DNA of 44,382 nucleotides from Bacillota bacterium (GCA_029782095.1 JAKOVL010000222.1:1-44382); one strand, 5' to 3'. Shown: positions 1 through 9,724, counted from the stretch's first letter. The notes: generated by a model not told the origin, from the letters alone. Numbers and translations: made by a program.

Positions 1-296
1 TAAATCTACTGTATAAAGCCTCTTTTTGCAGATGCCAACCTCCTTTCATTTGAACAGTACACGCAAAACTGGGCGGCACAAGGTGACGAAGCAGCCGCAG
101 CGAACAGTGTCTCAGGTTGCTTAAATTCGAAAGCGTTAATTGTTCGCCACCGTCCTTTGCTCCTGGGGCCAGCGAATAAGTATTGCATGCAAGGACCCGG
201 ACTGCTTGTACCTAAAATAATTATATCAACATTGCAGGGATGGCGTCAACTTCATAATAACCCATTACTTAGCTAATCTTAGTAAAAATTGTTGTG
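1..296. other. Left-edge region without a supported gene
   Basis: No gene can be supported here. The minus strand has a good Shine-Dalgarno-like AAAGGAGG at 39-46 pointing to the left edge, but the only start close to it (TTG) meets a stop at positions 6-8 after ten codons. The stretch nearest the GTPase stop is AT-rich (about 240-296) and shows no convincing terminator hairpin. Confidence 0.4.
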
Positions 297-926
297 CTAT
301 ATGTTTAGCGTCCTGGCTTTCCGATGGCTTCCTGCAGCAGCGAACTGTTCCCGCAGCTGCAGGAAGCCATGGCGGGTCAAAGAAGATACCGGCATCAATT
401 TGCCGCCGGGAAAGGTTAAGTCTCCGGCCAGGCCTCCTTTAACCGGAAGCAGATCGCACTTTGACCCCAGGGGCACATAGATCTTACTGCGGCTGAGGCA
501 ATAGTTTGCCAGGTGCTGCCCGGCTTCCATGATGAAATGAAGGACTGCGGGATCAGTGGTCGTAAGATCAACGAGATGAAGCACAGCATCCGCTTCCATC
601 AGGGCCTGGAGTGTTGTTAACAGCTTTTTACGCTCACTGCGCGGCAAAGGGTTTTTCTCTTTTAAAGAAACTGTATCAAATAAAACGATGCGGCGGCTGT
701 TTCCGAGCAGGTTCACGGAAAAGGAGCGCATGACCCCGTTGCTGCGCGTCCCGGGGTGGACCATCAGCCGGCGGGCCTGCGAGGGAGCCACCACCCCTTT
801 TCCTCGCCCAAGGGGACCCTCTTCCGTATAGCATAGACTTTTCGCACCGAGAAACTCGGCGAAATTGATGCAAAAAAGCGTTTTACCCGCTTGGGGAGCC
901 CCCACCACCGCTATCTTGAGATTCAT
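297..926 (-). CDS. Degenerate small GTPase-like protein behind spoVK
   Basis: A 209-residue protein with a P-loop near the N-terminus (GAPQAGKT, about residues 9-16). A beta strand ending in an aspartate follows (IVLFDTVSL), where Ras-like GTPases have DxxG; the glycine is missing here. An SKCD motif stands in the place of the guanine-specificity motif N/TKxD. This makes it a probable GTP-binding protein of the Era/TrmE-like class with relaxed motifs; it has no membrane segment. Its start codon overlaps the spoVK stop by four bases, so the two are almost certainly translationally coupled. A role in sporulation alongside SpoVK is inferred from that coupling only. An ATP-binding rather than GTP-binding activity is possible. 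Confidence 0.7.
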   Translation of the reverse strand: MNLKIAVVGAPQAGKTLFCINFAEFLGAKSLCYTEEGPLGRGKGVVAPSQARRLMVHPGTRSNGVMRSFSVNLLGNSRRIVLFDTVSLKEKNPLPRSERKKLLTTLQALMEADAVLHLVDLTTTDPAVLHFIMEAGQHLANYCLSRSKIYVPLGSKCDLLPVKGGLAGDLTFPGGKLMPVSSLTRHGFLQLREQFAAAGSHRKARTLNI

Positions 927-1891
927 CCTTCTTCCACCCCCAGGTCTGCCGCACTGATCGTAATTAAATCCTCCCGCGTGGGGACTCTCAAATTGCTTAA
1001 ACGCACCGCCTGGCGGCGGATAGACCTTTCCAGGAGATTCCTGACCAGGCGGGCGTTGCTGAAATTATGGGGGTTCTGCTGCAGCTCTTTGGCCAGGTAG
1101 GCGCGCAGGGCACTTTTGGCCTCGGGAGAAAAACGGTAATGCCTCTCTGTGGCCATCAGTATAGCAATATCCAGCAGCTCTTTAATGCTGTAGTTGGGGA
1201 AAGTAAGCTGGATGGGAAAACGGGAGCTCAAGCCCGGGTTAATGCGCATAAAATAATCCATTTCGCGCGGGTATCCCGCCAGTATGAGCACAAAGTCATG
1301 GCGGTAATCCTCCATGCCTTTGACCAGCACATCGATGGCCTCTTTGCCGAAATCTTTATTTCCGCCCCGGCCCAGGGAATAGGCTTCGTCAATAAACAGG
1401 ATGCCGCCCATGGCCTTTTGCAGCTGCGCCCTGGTTTTTTGGGCAGTATGTCCAATGTATTCACCAACCAGGTCGGCCCGTTCAACCTCCACCAGGTGCC
1501 CTTTGCTCAGCGCGCCCAGGCTAAACAAAAGCTTGCCCAGCAGCCTGGCCACGGTGGACTTTCCTGTTCCCGGGTTTCCCCTAAAAATCATGTGCAGCGC
1601 CATGGGGCTGCTTTTCAGATTATGTAATGCTCTTTTTTCCTGAATTTCTATGTGAGCTTTAATTTCATCCACCACCCGCTTGACCTCGTGCAGCCCAACC
1701 AGAAGGTTCAACTGCCATAGGGCCGCAGCGGCCGAAGATTCTGACCTGCCTTCCGCCGTCTCCCTGCTGTTCTCTTTCTTTCCGGAGAGCATTTCCAGGG
1801 CTGCCAGTGTGCCCAGTTCACCCCGCTCTATTTTTTTTCGGAGATGATCCGCGGGCGGGAACAAGTGAATTACCGTCAACGGTTTGAGCAC
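923..1891 (-). CDS. spoVK: Stage V sporulation protein K-like AAA+ ATPase
   Basis: A single-domain AAA+ ATPase of the SpoVK/CbbX family. It has Walker A GNPGTGKS (residues about 105-112), Walker B ILFIDEA (about 164-170) and the LSSRFP arginine-finger region (about 220). The first 60 residues are variable and polar, and the C-terminal helical lid is complete. SpoVK is needed for spore maturation in Bacillus; the remodelled substrate is not known. The GTG start at 1891 has the AGGA sequence touching it, while a TTG at 1879 lies about 11 bases behind AAAGGAG, so the true start may be four codons downstream. A TATAAT-like element lies upstream near 1932-1937, without a clear -35 box. The gene follows the hfq operon terminator and so begins a separate transcript. 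Confidence 0.85.
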   Translation of the reverse strand: MLKPLTVIHLFPPADHLRKKIERGELGTLAALEMLSGKKENSRETAEGRSESSAAAALWQLNLLVGLHEVKRVVDEIKAHIEIQEKRALHNLKSSPMALHMIFRGNPGTGKSTVARLLGKLLFSLGALSKGHLVEVERADLVGEYIGHTAQKTRAQLQKAMGGILFIDEAYSLGRGGNKDFGKEAIDVLVKGMEDYRHDFVLILAGYPREMDYFMRINPGLSSRFPIQLTFPNYSIKELLDIAILMATERHYRFSPEAKSALRAYLAKELQQNPHNFSNARLVRNLLERSIRRQAVRLSNLRVPTREDLITISAADLGVEEG

Positions 1892-2047
1892 TCCTTTCCA
1901 ACCGTTCTTTTAGCCGGATTGCCGGTATTATATTATACGCGCCTAAGAGAAGTGGTGCTTGCCTTCTTCCCGCCGCCCGCAAAAGATAAATGCAGCCTGA
2001 CCCGGCCGTTCGGCGCCGGAACATGTCAGGGCAGTTAAAGGCAAATA

Positions 2048-2078
2048 AAAAAGACACTTTCATAAAAAGTGTCTTTTT
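2048..2078 (-). terminator. Terminator of the miaB-mutS-mutL-miaA-hfq operon
   Basis: A perfect 13-base inverted repeat (AAAAAGACACTTT and its complement at 2066-2078) with a short loop. The A/T runs make it a likely terminator in both directions. It lies 25 bases past the hfq stop. Confidence 0.8.
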
Positions 2079-2102
2079 GGATCTCCGGTTATGTTTTAAG
2101 CC

Positions 2103-2345
2103 CTACTCGGCCATTTCTTCAGCAGCGGTTTGCAGGTTGATGTTCCGCATGGGAATTATGGTGGAAACAGCATGCTTGTAAACCAGCTGCTGCTTGCCAT
2201 CTACTTCCAGCAGGACAGTAAAGTTGTCAAAGCTGCGGATCACGCCTTTGATCTGGTACCCGTTCACCAGGAACACGGTGGTGAGCATATTTTCTTTACG
2301 CGCCTGGTTGAGAAAAGTGTCCTGCAAATTAATCGTCGCTTTCAT
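2103..2345 (-). CDS. hfq: RNA chaperone Hfq
   Basis: An 80-residue Sm-like protein that binds small RNAs and A/U-rich mRNA as a hexameric ring. The Sm1 part ([19 protein letters not shown]) and the Sm2 part ([10 protein letters not shown], matching the YKHAISTI signature) are both clear. The ATG at 2345 is chosen because GGAGGG lies about 10 bases upstream and the family begins with this MK-x-x-INLQ segment. A longer TTG start at 2363 has no ribosome binding site of its own. It is the last gene of the operon, 25 bases behind miaA, which is its usual neighbour in many bacteria. Confidence 0.95.
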   Translation of the reverse strand: MKATINLQDTFLNQARKENMLTTVFLVNGYQIKGVIRSFDNFTVLLEVDGKQQLVYKHAVSTIIPMRNINLQTAAEEMAE

Positions 2346-2370
2346 CGGCAAGGCTCCCTCCAATCTTAAC

Positions 2371-3348
2371 TTAAGTTATACTATTCGCCTGTACTGGTAT
2401 TTTTTCCTTCACTTGCCGGTAAATTATTTCGCCCGCTTCGGCCAGTCCTTTTCCTTCCCCCACCTCCAGCCAGATAATCCGCGGATCCCGCCTGAACCAG
2501 GTAAACTGCCTTTTGGCCAGGCGGCGGGTTTGCTTCTTAATCTCTTCGACCGTATCCTCCCAGCCTCGCAAGCCCTGCAAGTATGCCACCAGTTCGCGGT
2601 AGCCTAAAATCTTAAGGCCGGGACAATCCGGAGCGAACCCATCTTTAAGGAGCCCTTCTACCTCTTCCACAAAGCCCTGCTCGATCATTTTATCTACCCT
2701 GAGTTCGATCCTGCGGTATAGCTCCTGCCGGGGCATGTTCAGGCCAAACATCAGCAGGTTGTATGGTTCTTCGCGCCTCTTCGTCTGCTCAACCTGCTCC
2801 GAGATGGGGCGGCCCTCCAGCTCAAAATATTCCAGGGCTCGGACAATACGGCGTCTGTCGTTGGGATGTATTTTCAGCGCCGCCGCCGGGTCTATTTTTT
2901 CCAGGCGCCGGTAAAGGGCCGGCAGGCCCAGCTCGCTGGCTTCCCGGTTCAGGCGGGCGCGCACCGCCTCGTCTTTGCCCTTTGACCCGAAGGCATAAGC
3001 TTCGGTGAGCGCTTTAATATATAAACCTGTTCCGCCGACCAGCAGGGGCAGGCGGCCTCGCTGCAGCACTTCTTCAATGGCTGCCGTCGCGGCGCGCTGG
3101 TACGCGGCCACGCTGAAATCAGAATCGGGCTCCACCAGGTCGAATAGATGATGCGGCACTGCGGCCCGCTCCTGAGCCGTCGGCTTGGCCGTACCAATAT
3201 CAAGGCGGCGGTAGACCTGGGCGGAATCGGCGCAAATGATCTCCGCCTTAAGCCTGGGGGCAATATGCATGGCCAGGTCGCTCTTGCCCACGGCGGTGGG
3301 CCCCACCAGGGCCAGCAAGGGCGGCTTGTCGCTTTTTTTAACGGCCAT
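2371..3348 (-). CDS. miaA: tRNA dimethylallyltransferase MiaA
   Basis: Transfers the dimethylallyl group from DMAPP to A37 of tRNAs that read U-starting codons; the product is the substrate of MiaB, encoded at the head of the same operon. The P-loop GPTAVGKSD, the DSAQVYR segment, the GTAKP loop and the [10 protein letters not shown] motif are all present. The ATG at 3348 is preferred because GGGAGG is spaced 8 bases upstream, giving 325 residues, close to the family length. An upstream candidate at 3384 lies deeper inside mutL. The gene overlaps the mutL end by 11 bases, indicating coupled translation. Confidence 0.95.
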   Translation of the reverse strand: MAVKKSDKPPLLALVGPTAVGKSDLAMHIAPRLKAEIICADSAQVYRRLDIGTAKPTAQERAAVPHHLFDLVEPDSDFSVAAYQRAATAAIEEVLQRGRLPLLVGGTGLYIKALTEAYAFGSKGKDEAVRARLNREASELGLPALYRRLEKIDPAAALKIHPNDRRRIVRALEYFELEGRPISEQVEQTKRREEPYNLLMFGLNMPRQELYRRIELRVDKMIEQGFVEEVEGLLKDGFAPDCPGLKILGYRELVAYLQGLRGWEDTVEEIKKQTRRLAKRQFTWFRRDPRIIWLEVGEGKGLAEAGEIIYRQVKEKIPVQANSIT

Positions 3349-5161
3349 CGGCGCCGCCTCCCTTGCGCTTAAAACTTCGATCAAGCTCCTCCCGGTTTAT
3401 GGTTATTACTGCAGGACGCCCGTGAGGGCAGTATTGAACTTCCCCCGTTTTTTCCCAGTCTTTCAGCAGCTGCTCCATTTCCTGGCGTGACAGGGGCTGG
3501 TGCGCTTTAATGGCCCGGTGGCAGGCCACAGTTTTGCGCACCTGCTCGCGCAGACCTTCCGCCGGGACCCGCTCTGCCTGCAGCACCATCTCTTCCAGCA
3601 TGGCATAAAAATCCACGGCTTTATAGTCACCGCGGGCCTCAAACGGGCACGCCCGGATAATATAACTATTATCACCAAATGGTTCCATTTTAAAACCGCT
3701 TTCATTTAACAGCGGCAGCAAATCCGCCATTCTTTCCCGCCAGACCGGCGGCACTTCCACCGTCAGCGGCAGGCTCAATTGCACTCCATGGCTCGCACCT
3801 TCGGGCTGCCGGGCGAGGGTTTCATAGAGGATCCGTTCATGGACCGCGTGCTGGTCCATAATCAGCAGCTGATCCCCCTTTTGGGCCAGCAGGTAGCTGT
3901 GCAAAAACTGCCCGATAAGGCGGCAGCCTTCCGGCAAGCCCCGGTCCTGCGATGCGTCATGTCCTTGGGTGTGAACAGCGGGCTCCGGCGGTGCCAGTGC
4001 ACCCGCCGCGGCTGCCGCAGCTTCCCCATGAAAGGGATCCGCCAAAGCCCCGGGCCTGGCGGGGAATTCGTCGCCTTCCAGAAGGTAGCGCCGCGCTCCC
4101 TCCCTCCACAGGTCAGGCTGGCTCTCCGCGACGGCGCTGTCCCGCAGGCGCAGCCGCGGCGGTGGGGCAGCCGGGCGCTGCAGGGCTGCCCTAACCGCCT
4201 GGTAAACTAGCTCTTTGACCGCCTCCGGCCGCTGAAAGCGAACCTCTGTCTTGGCCGGATGCACGTTGACATCAAGCAGGTCCGGCTGCACCTGCAGGTG
4301 CAGCACCGCCACGGGATGGCGGCGGCTGGGTAAAAAGCTGCCGTAGCCGCGCTCCAGGGCGTTTATCAGGGTATTGCTGCGAATGACACGGCCATTGACG
4401 ATGAGGGTAATCTGGCGGCGCGAAGGGCGGTTTAAATGGGGCGCGGAGATATAGCCGCTCACAGAAAGCCCCGGCTGTGCGCTTGCATCTTTGAGCGGCA
4501 GCATGGCCGCAGCCGTATCGGCGCCGTAAAGGGCGCCGATGACATGCAGCAATTCACCGTCACCGCTGGTTTGCACAACCGTCTTCTTTTCACCGGACAA
4601 AACGAAGGCCACCTGCGGGTGGGCCAGGGCCATCTCAGTGATCAGCGCGGTCACCCGGGCCGACTCCACCGGCGCGGCGCGCAGGAACTTCAAGCGTCCC
4701 GGAGTGTTATAAAAAAGATCAAGCACTTCCACGCTCGTTCCGGCAGGTGCGCCCACTTCTTCCTGTGCTAAAACCTTTCCGCCGGCCACGCTGATGCGGG
4801 CTCCTGCTGCGGCCTCGCCGGGGCGGCTGGTCAAGTTGACGCGGGCTACGGCAGCGATGCTGGGCAGCGCTTCGCCGCGGAAACCGAGGCTTTCAATACG
4901 CTGCAGGTCGCTAAGCGTTTTCAGTTTGCTGGTGGCAAAACGCCTGAAAGCCAGGGGCAGCTCCGCCGCAGGGATGCCGCAGCCGTCATCCGTTACCGTG
5001 ATCGATTTTCTTCCGCCTTCCCGTATCGCTATCTCGATTAAGGTGGCTCCCGCATCCAGGGAATTCTCAACCAGCTCTTTTACCACGGAGGCGGGGTTTT
5101 CAATTACCTCTCCCGCGGCAATCCGTTCGGCGGTTTGCTGGTCCAGGACTGTTATGGTCAT
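3338..5161 (-). CDS. mutL: DNA mismatch repair endonuclease MutL
   Basis: A 607-residue mismatch-repair protein that couples MutS to strand incision. The N-terminal GHKL ATPase shows the ENSLDAGA, DDGCGI and GFRGEAL motifs. A proline/alanine-rich linker (about residues 340-410) joins it to the C-terminal dimerization and nuclease domain. That domain has DQHAVHERILYE, matching the DQHA-x2-E-x4-E metal-binding motif, plus ACHRAIKAH and CPHGRP. These mark the nicking type of MutL found in bacteria without MutH. Its ATG overlaps the mutS stop by four bases (ATGA). Confidence 0.96.
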   Translation of the reverse strand: MTITVLDQQTAERIAAGEVIENPASVVKELVENSLDAGATLIEIAIREGGRKSITVTDDGCGIPAAELPLAFRRFATSKLKTLSDLQRIESLGFRGEALPSIAAVARVNLTSRPGEAAAGARISVAGGKVLAQEEVGAPAGTSVEVLDLFYNTPGRLKFLRAAPVESARVTALITEMALAHPQVAFVLSGEKKTVVQTSGDGELLHVIGALYGADTAAAMLPLKDASAQPGLSVSGYISAPHLNRPSRRQITLIVNGRVIRSNTLINALERGYGSFLPSRRHPVAVLHLQVQPDLLDVNVHPAKTEVRFQRPEAVKELVYQAVRAALQRPAAPPPRLRLRDSAVAESQPDLWREGARRYLLEGDEFPARPGALADPFHGEAAAAAAGALAPPEPAVHTQGHDASQDRGLPEGCRLIGQFLHSYLLAQKGDQLLIMDQHAVHERILYETLARQPEGASHGVQLSLPLTVEVPPVWRERMADLLPLLNESGFKMEPFGDNSYIIRACPFEARGDYKAVDFYAMLEEMVLQAERVPAEGLREQVRKTVACHRAIKAHQPLSRQEMEQLLKDWEKTGEVQYCPHGRPAVITINREELDRSFKRKGGGADGR

Positions 5162-7803
5162 CCGGCACCCCCTCCTCCGTCGCCGTTTTGCTGCTCTGCC
5201 TCGAAAAGCCGCTGCTGCAGCTCAAAGAGATACTGCAGCGCTTCCAGGGGAGTGATGCGATTTAAGTCCAGCTCTTTGATCTCTTCCAGCAGCGCCTGCT
5301 GCCACACCTGGTCCGCCGGAGGAGAGGATACCAGCGGCAGCAGGCTTAGCTGCTGCTCCCGCGCCGTGGCGGCGGCGCTTTCCAGCTCCGCCAGGATGGC
5401 CTCGGCCCGCATGATCACTTCCAGGGGGATTCCGGCCAGCCGGGCCACGTTGATGCCGTAGCTTTTATCGGAGCGGCCAGGCACCACCTGGCGCAGGAAG
5501 ATGACCTCCTTCCCCTTCTCTTTGACCGCCATGGTGTAATTTTTAAGGCCCGGAAGCTCTCCTTCCAGGTTGGTCAACTCATGGTAATGGGTCGAAAAAA
5601 ATGTTTTCGCCTTCACTTTCCGGCTGATGTATTCCAGCACACCGCGGGCGATGCTCATACCGTCATAGGTGCTGGTGCCCCGCCCGATTTCATCCAGGAT
5701 CAGCAGGCTGCGCGGCGTGGCCTCCCGCAAGATCAGGGCGGTCTCCTGCATCTCGACCATGAAAGTGCTTAAGCCGCGGCTGAGATCGTCGCTGGCGCCC
5801 ACCCGGGCAAAAACGCGATCCAGAAGGGGCAGCTCCGCCGACTCTGCCGGAACAAAGCTTCCCATCTGCGCCATGATGCTAATCAGGGCGGCGCTGCGGA
5901 TGTAGGTGCTCTTTCCGGCCATATTCGGGCCGGTAATCACCAGGATATACCCGCTTTCATCCATGGTTATATCATTGGGCACAAAGCGCTCCGGCGTGAG
6001 CTGCTCCACCACCGGGTGCCGTCCTTTCTTTACCCGCAGCGGTCCGCCCGCGGGGTTAATGCGCGGGCGGCAGTAGCGCTGCCGCTCCGCCGTTTCCGCC
6101 AGGCTCTGCAGGCAATCGAGCCGCGCCAGCCGGTGCGCCGTTTCCCGCAGGGAAGGCGTATAAGATTCCACGGTCTTGCGCAGCTCTTCAAACAGCTCGT
6201 ATTCCAGCTGTACCAGCCGATCCCGCGCCCCGGTAATCTGCTCTTCCATCTCTTTCAGCTCTTCGGTCACGAAACGCTCGGCGTTAACCAGGGTCTGGCG
6301 GCGGATATATTCCGGCGGCACCTGTTCCAGGTTGGCGCGGGTAACTTCAATATAATAGCCAAAATTGCGATTATAGCCAACACGCAGCGATTTTATGCCG
6401 GTGCGCTCACGCTCGCGCTTCTCCAGCTCCAGCAGCCAGCTCCGCCCGTCCTGGGACAGTTTTTTCAGCCGGTCTACCTCCGGGTGATAGCCCTCCCGGA
6501 TTAGCCCCCCTTCGCGCAGCGACAGGGAAGGCTCCTCCAGCAGGGCGTTTTGGATATGGGCGATCAGCTCGTCATAGGAGGGAAAGCGCCTGTCCTGGGC
6601 GATAAGCTCCGCCTTAAAGTCCGCCAGCGTCTCTTGAAGCGGTTTCAGTAAAAGCAGGGTGTTTTTCAGCGACACCAGGTCCCGGGCGTTAACCCGCTGA
6701 AAGCAGAGGCGGCTTATGAAGCGCTCCAGGTCCAGCATCCTTTGCAGGGCTTCCCTGAGTTTCCGGCGCGCCAGGGGATGGCGCAGCAGCTCTTCCACCG
6801 CGTCCAGGCGGGCCTCTATGGCGGCGGCATCCAGCAGCGGCTGCTCAAGCCAGCGGCGCAGCAGGCGCCGCCCCATACCGGTGCGGCAGCGATCCAGCAG
6901 GCTGAGCAGGCTGCCCTGTTTCTCTGCGTCGCGCAGGGTTTGCGTCAGCTCGAGGTTGCGGCTGGTGATGCTGTCAATAACCATGTGCGCTCCGGGAAAA
7001 TAAAGCTCCAGGTTATGGAAGCGCAGGCTTTCCGCCGGGTATTGCAGCTTTAACAGGTAATGGAGCGCCGCCGCTCCCGCTGCGGCGGCCAGGGGATAGC
7101 GATCCAGCTTCAGCTCTTCCCAAATTTTATCACCCCATTGAGCGGTGAGGATCTCTTTTACGCTGCCGGAGTCCCCGATGGGAGCGGCCAGGTTCACCAC
7201 CCCGCGGCTGCGCCGCCCCAAAAAGGGCCGCAGGACTTCTTCCAGCTCGGGGTTGCTGCAGACACACTCCGCCGGCTGCAGGCGCCGCAGCTCATCAGCT
7301 GTCTTCTCCCAGGCTCCTTCCCCCTGCAGCTCTGTAATGCGGAAATCTCCCGTGGAAACATCCACCGCCGCAAGTCCAAAATAGCTGTCTCCGCGCTGCT
7401 CCAGGGCGACCAGGTAGTTATTCTTGCCTTCATCCAGCATCTCCGGGTCAGTCAAAGTGCCCGGCGTCAGGACTCGAGTCACCGCCCTCTTAACCAGTCC
7501 CCGAGCCTGGGCGGGGTCTTCCACCTGGTCGCAGACAGCCACCTTGTAGCCTTTGGCCAAAAGCTTGTTTAAGTATGTATCGCAGGCGTGCACCGGGATT
7601 CCCGCCAGGGGAATGGGATTTTCTTTATTCCCGTCCCGGGTAGTCAGGGCGATTTCCATCTCCCTGGCGGCCAGGGGTGCGTCTTCAAAAAAAACTTCGT
7701 AAAAGTCGCCCACCTGAAAAAAAAGAATTTTATCGGGATGCTGCGCTTTGATGGCCAAATATTGCTCCATCATCGGGGTTAATTTGCTCAATGCGTACCA
7801 CAT
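5158..7803 (-). CDS. mutS: DNA mismatch recognition ATPase MutS
   Basis: An 881-residue full-length MutS. The mismatch-binding motif GDFYE lies at residues about 32-36, with Phe and Glu intact. The ABC-type ATPase has Walker A GPNMAGKS (about 622-629), the signature STFMVEM and Walker B LLILDEIGRGT, followed by the STHYHEL switch. The C-terminal helical tail is present. The ATG at 7803 gives a start like other MutS proteins (a short leader and then TPMMEQY), but only a weak AAGG precedes it. The 183 bases between miaB and mutS show no promoter or terminator I could support, so the two are probably co-transcribed. Confidence 0.96.
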   Translation of the reverse strand: MWYALSKLTPMMEQYLAIKAQHPDKILFFQVGDFYEVFFEDAPLAAREMEIALTTRDGNKENPIPLAGIPVHACDTYLNKLLAKGYKVAVCDQVEDPAQARGLVKRAVTRVLTPGTLTDPEMLDEGKNNYLVALEQRGDSYFGLAAVDVSTGDFRITELQGEGAWEKTADELRRLQPAECVCSNPELEEVLRPFLGRRSRGVVNLAAPIGDSGSVKEILTAQWGDKIWEELKLDRYPLAAAAGAAALHYLLKLQYPAESLRFHNLELYFPGAHMVIDSITSRNLELTQTLRDAEKQGSLLSLLDRCRTGMGRRLLRRWLEQPLLDAAAIEARLDAVEELLRHPLARRKLREALQRMLDLERFISRLCFQRVNARDLVSLKNTLLLLKPLQETLADFKAELIAQDRRFPSYDELIAHIQNALLEEPSLSLREGGLIREGYHPEVDRLKKLSQDGRSWLLELEKRERERTGIKSLRVGYNRNFGYYIEVTRANLEQVPPEYIRRQTLVNAERFVTEELKEMEEQITGARDRLVQLEYELFEELRKTVESYTPSLRETAHRLARLDCLQSLAETAERQRYCRPRINPAGGPLRVKKGRHPVVEQLTPERFVPNDITMDESGYILVITGPNMAGKSTYIRSAALISIMAQMGSFVPAESAELPLLDRVFARVGASDDLSRGLSTFMVEMQETALILREATPRSLLILDEIGRGTSTYDGMSIARGVLEYISRKVKAKTFFSTHYHELTNLEGELPGLKNYTMAVKEKGKEVIFLRQVVPGRSDKSYGINVARLAGIPLEVIMRAEAILAELESAAATAREQQLSLLPLVSSPPADQVWQQALLEEIKELDLNRITPLEALQYLFELQQRLFEAEQQNGDGGGGAG

Positions 7804-7986
7804 CCTTGCAGGCTGAGTGCAGAATAAAGAAATAGAAGCCCGCTGCCAGGGGAGGTGAAAGAATAATTTTCCCTGCTAACCTGGCAAGCAGCTACGCTTT
7901 AAAAAAGCAAAGAACAGCTGCACATAAACACAGGCGCCGGTATCCCTTTGAAGCCACCATGGTCTCCCCGGCTTTACCCGGCACAA

Positions 7987-9378
7987 TTAGACCGTTTCCT
8001 CCCCTGAAACCATCTCTCCAATGAGGTTCCAGGTTCGCGCCTCGATGATCTTCACCGGCAGCAGCCGCCCCGTTAAATCTTCCGGCGAGGCGAAGTGGAC
8101 CAGTTTATTGGTGCGGGTGCGGCCGGTCAACATCTCCGGGTTGTTCTTGCTGCGCCCCTCCACCAGCACTTCAACAACCTTCCCCACTAGTTCTGCATTA
8201 ATTTCCTGGCTGATGCCATGCTGAATCTCAGCCAGGCGCTGCAGCCGCTCCTCTTTTTGCGCCCTGGGCACAGCGTCTTCCATCTGGGCCGCTTTTGTTC
8301 CGGGGCGCGGGGAATAGATAAAAGTAAAGGCATTGTCAAAGCGGGCTTCCTTTACCAGGTCCAGGGTGTCCTGGAAATCTTCTTTCGTTTCACCGGGGAA
8401 GCCCACAATAATATCGCTGGTTACGGCGGCTCCGGGGATTTTCTCTTTAATCGAGCGGACCAGTTCCAGGTAGCGCTCGCGGGTATAGCGGCGGTTCATC
8501 AGCTTTAAAATGCGGTTGCTGCCTGACTGTACCGGCAGGTGAAAATGCTCGCAGATCTTTTCGCCCCGTGCCACCACATCGATCAGGCCGGGCGAAAGAT
8601 CTTTGGGGTGGGAAGTCATAAAGCGAATGCGGCGCAGCCCCTCCACCTTGTTCAGCTCCCGCAGCAGGTCGGCGAAATCATGACCCTCCGGGAGATCCTG
8701 GCCATAAGAATTGACATTCTGGCCCAGCAGCGTCAGCTCGAGGTACCCCTCCCGCGCCAGGGAGCGCGCCTCGGCTAAGATTTCTTTCATCGGCCGGCTC
8801 CTCTCCCGGCCCCGCACATAAGGAACGATGCAATAAGAGCAAAAGTTATTGCAGCCGTAAATGACCGGCAGCCACGCTTTAAACTTGTCCCGGCGGCTTA
8901 TGGGCAGATCTTCCCTGCTGTCCGCGTATTCTTCAATGTCCACCACCGTTTTGCGGCTGAGCATGGCCCTTTCCAGAAGCTGCGGAAAGCGGGGCAGCGA
9001 ATGGGTCCCAAACACCAGGTTAACATGGGGGAAGCGCTTTTTGATATAGGCGGCGATCTCCTCCTGCTGGGTCATGCAGCCGCCCACGGCGATGCACAGA
9101 TCTTTCTTCTTCTCTTTGAGGGGCTGCAGCGTGCCCAGCAAGGCCCCCACTTTCTCTTCGGGCTTTTTGCGCACCGCGCAGGTGTTGATCACGATCAGAT
9201 CGGCCTCCTCCGGCCCTGCCGCCGCGGTAAAACCGGTGCTCTCTAGGATCCCGGCGATCACCTCTGAATCATGTTCATTCATCTGGCAGCCAAAGGTGTA
9301 TAAAAAATAACTTTTACCTTCACCCATCTGCGCGGTCTGCTGTATCTGTTCTGCAGTTTTATCCGTTAGCTCCAACAA
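7987..9378 (-). CDS. miaB: tRNA-2-methylthio-N6-dimethylallyladenosine synthase MiaB
   Basis: A radical-SAM methylthiotransferase that converts i6A37 to ms2i6A37 in tRNA. The N-terminal UPF0004 domain carries the three cysteines of the auxiliary cluster (TFGCQMN, NTCAVR, GGCMTQ). The radical-SAM triad is YGCNNFCSYC with the following VPYVRGRERSR. A C-terminal TRAM segment (about residues 385-455) is present. The start is TTG, with AGGGGG about six bases upstream and no better ATG before residue 18. It heads the operon that ends with hfq, so MiaB and its substrate-making partner MiaA are encoded together. Confidence 0.96.
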   Translation of the reverse strand: MLELTDKTAEQIQQTAQMGEGKSYFLYTFGCQMNEHDSEVIAGILESTGFTAAAGPEEADLIVINTCAVRKKPEEKVGALLGTLQPLKEKKKDLCIAVGGCMTQQEEIAAYIKKRFPHVNLVFGTHSLPRFPQLLERAMLSRKTVVDIEEYADSREDLPISRRDKFKAWLPVIYGCNNFCSYCIVPYVRGRERSRPMKEILAEARSLAREGYLELTLLGQNVNSYGQDLPEGHDFADLLRELNKVEGLRRIRFMTSHPKDLSPGLIDVVARGEKICEHFHLPVQSGSNRILKLMNRRYTRERYLELVRSIKEKIPGAAVTSDIIVGFPGETKEDFQDTLDLVKEARFDNAFTFIYSPRPGTKAAQMEDAVPRAQKEERLQRLAEIQHGISQEINAELVGKVVEVLVEGRSKNNPEMLTGRTRTNKLVHFASPEDLTGRLLPVKIIEARTWNLIGEMVSGEETV

Positions 9379-9405
9379 GCAGGCCCCCTTCCTGTCCTAA
9401 CCCTT

Positions 9406-9433
9406 ATTATAGCAAACTGACCTCATTTAACAA
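9406..9433 (-). promoter_or_regulatory. Promoter of the miaB operon
   Basis: On the minus strand TTGTTA (9428-9433) and TATAAT (9406-9411) are separated by 16 bases. TG lies just before the -10 box (extended -10). Transcription would start about 20 bases before miaB. Confidence 0.65.
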
Positions 9434-9449
9434 AAAAAATCCGCCGGAA

Positions 9450-9480
9450 TAAAAATAAAATCGGGAGGCTAAAGCCTCCC
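9450..9480 (-). terminator. Hairpin terminator upstream of miaB
   Basis: Stem GGGAGGC/GCCTCCC (9463-9480), followed on the minus strand by a T-rich run (GATTTTATTTTT). It would stop transcripts coming from the MoaE-like gene before the miaB promoter. Confidence 0.7.
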
Positions 9481-9698
9481 TACATACATCGTGGAATGTG
9501 GAATGCAGCAAACAGTAGCAACACTTCCGGATCCGGGCGATTACCTCATCTATGAAAGCCAGATCTTCGATGTCGCCGCCGCGCAACTTCTGATTCAGTT
9601 TTAATTTTAAGTTTATGTTTTTCCGGTCGTCAATCTTGTAGACCTTGCCTTCCGCGATCTTCAACTTTGGCCGGCTTTCCGCCTGTTTTGATCGTCAT
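9480..9698 (-). pseudogene. Frameshifted small ORF after the MoaE-like gene
   Basis: An ATG at 9698 opens a frame beginning MTIKTGGKPAK, which stops after about 22 codons. Moving one base over inside it gives KIAEGKVYKIDDRKN and a further stretch of hydrophilic, protein-like sequence up to about 9520. That frame then runs through the terminator hairpin with an implausible aromatic tail. The simplest reading is a small gene broken by a one-base insertion and truncated at its 3' end. I do not recognise the family. A genuine start at the TTG at 9664 is possible but has no good ribosome binding site. Confidence 0.4.
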
Positions 9699-9724
9699 TG
9701 GATTCAGCAGCAGCTGCCCCAATT

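Noticed and set aside
1-49. Possible gene start at the left edge behind AAAGGAGG
   Set aside because: The near start stops after ten codons, and the only open frame (ATG at 49) begins upstream of the binding site.
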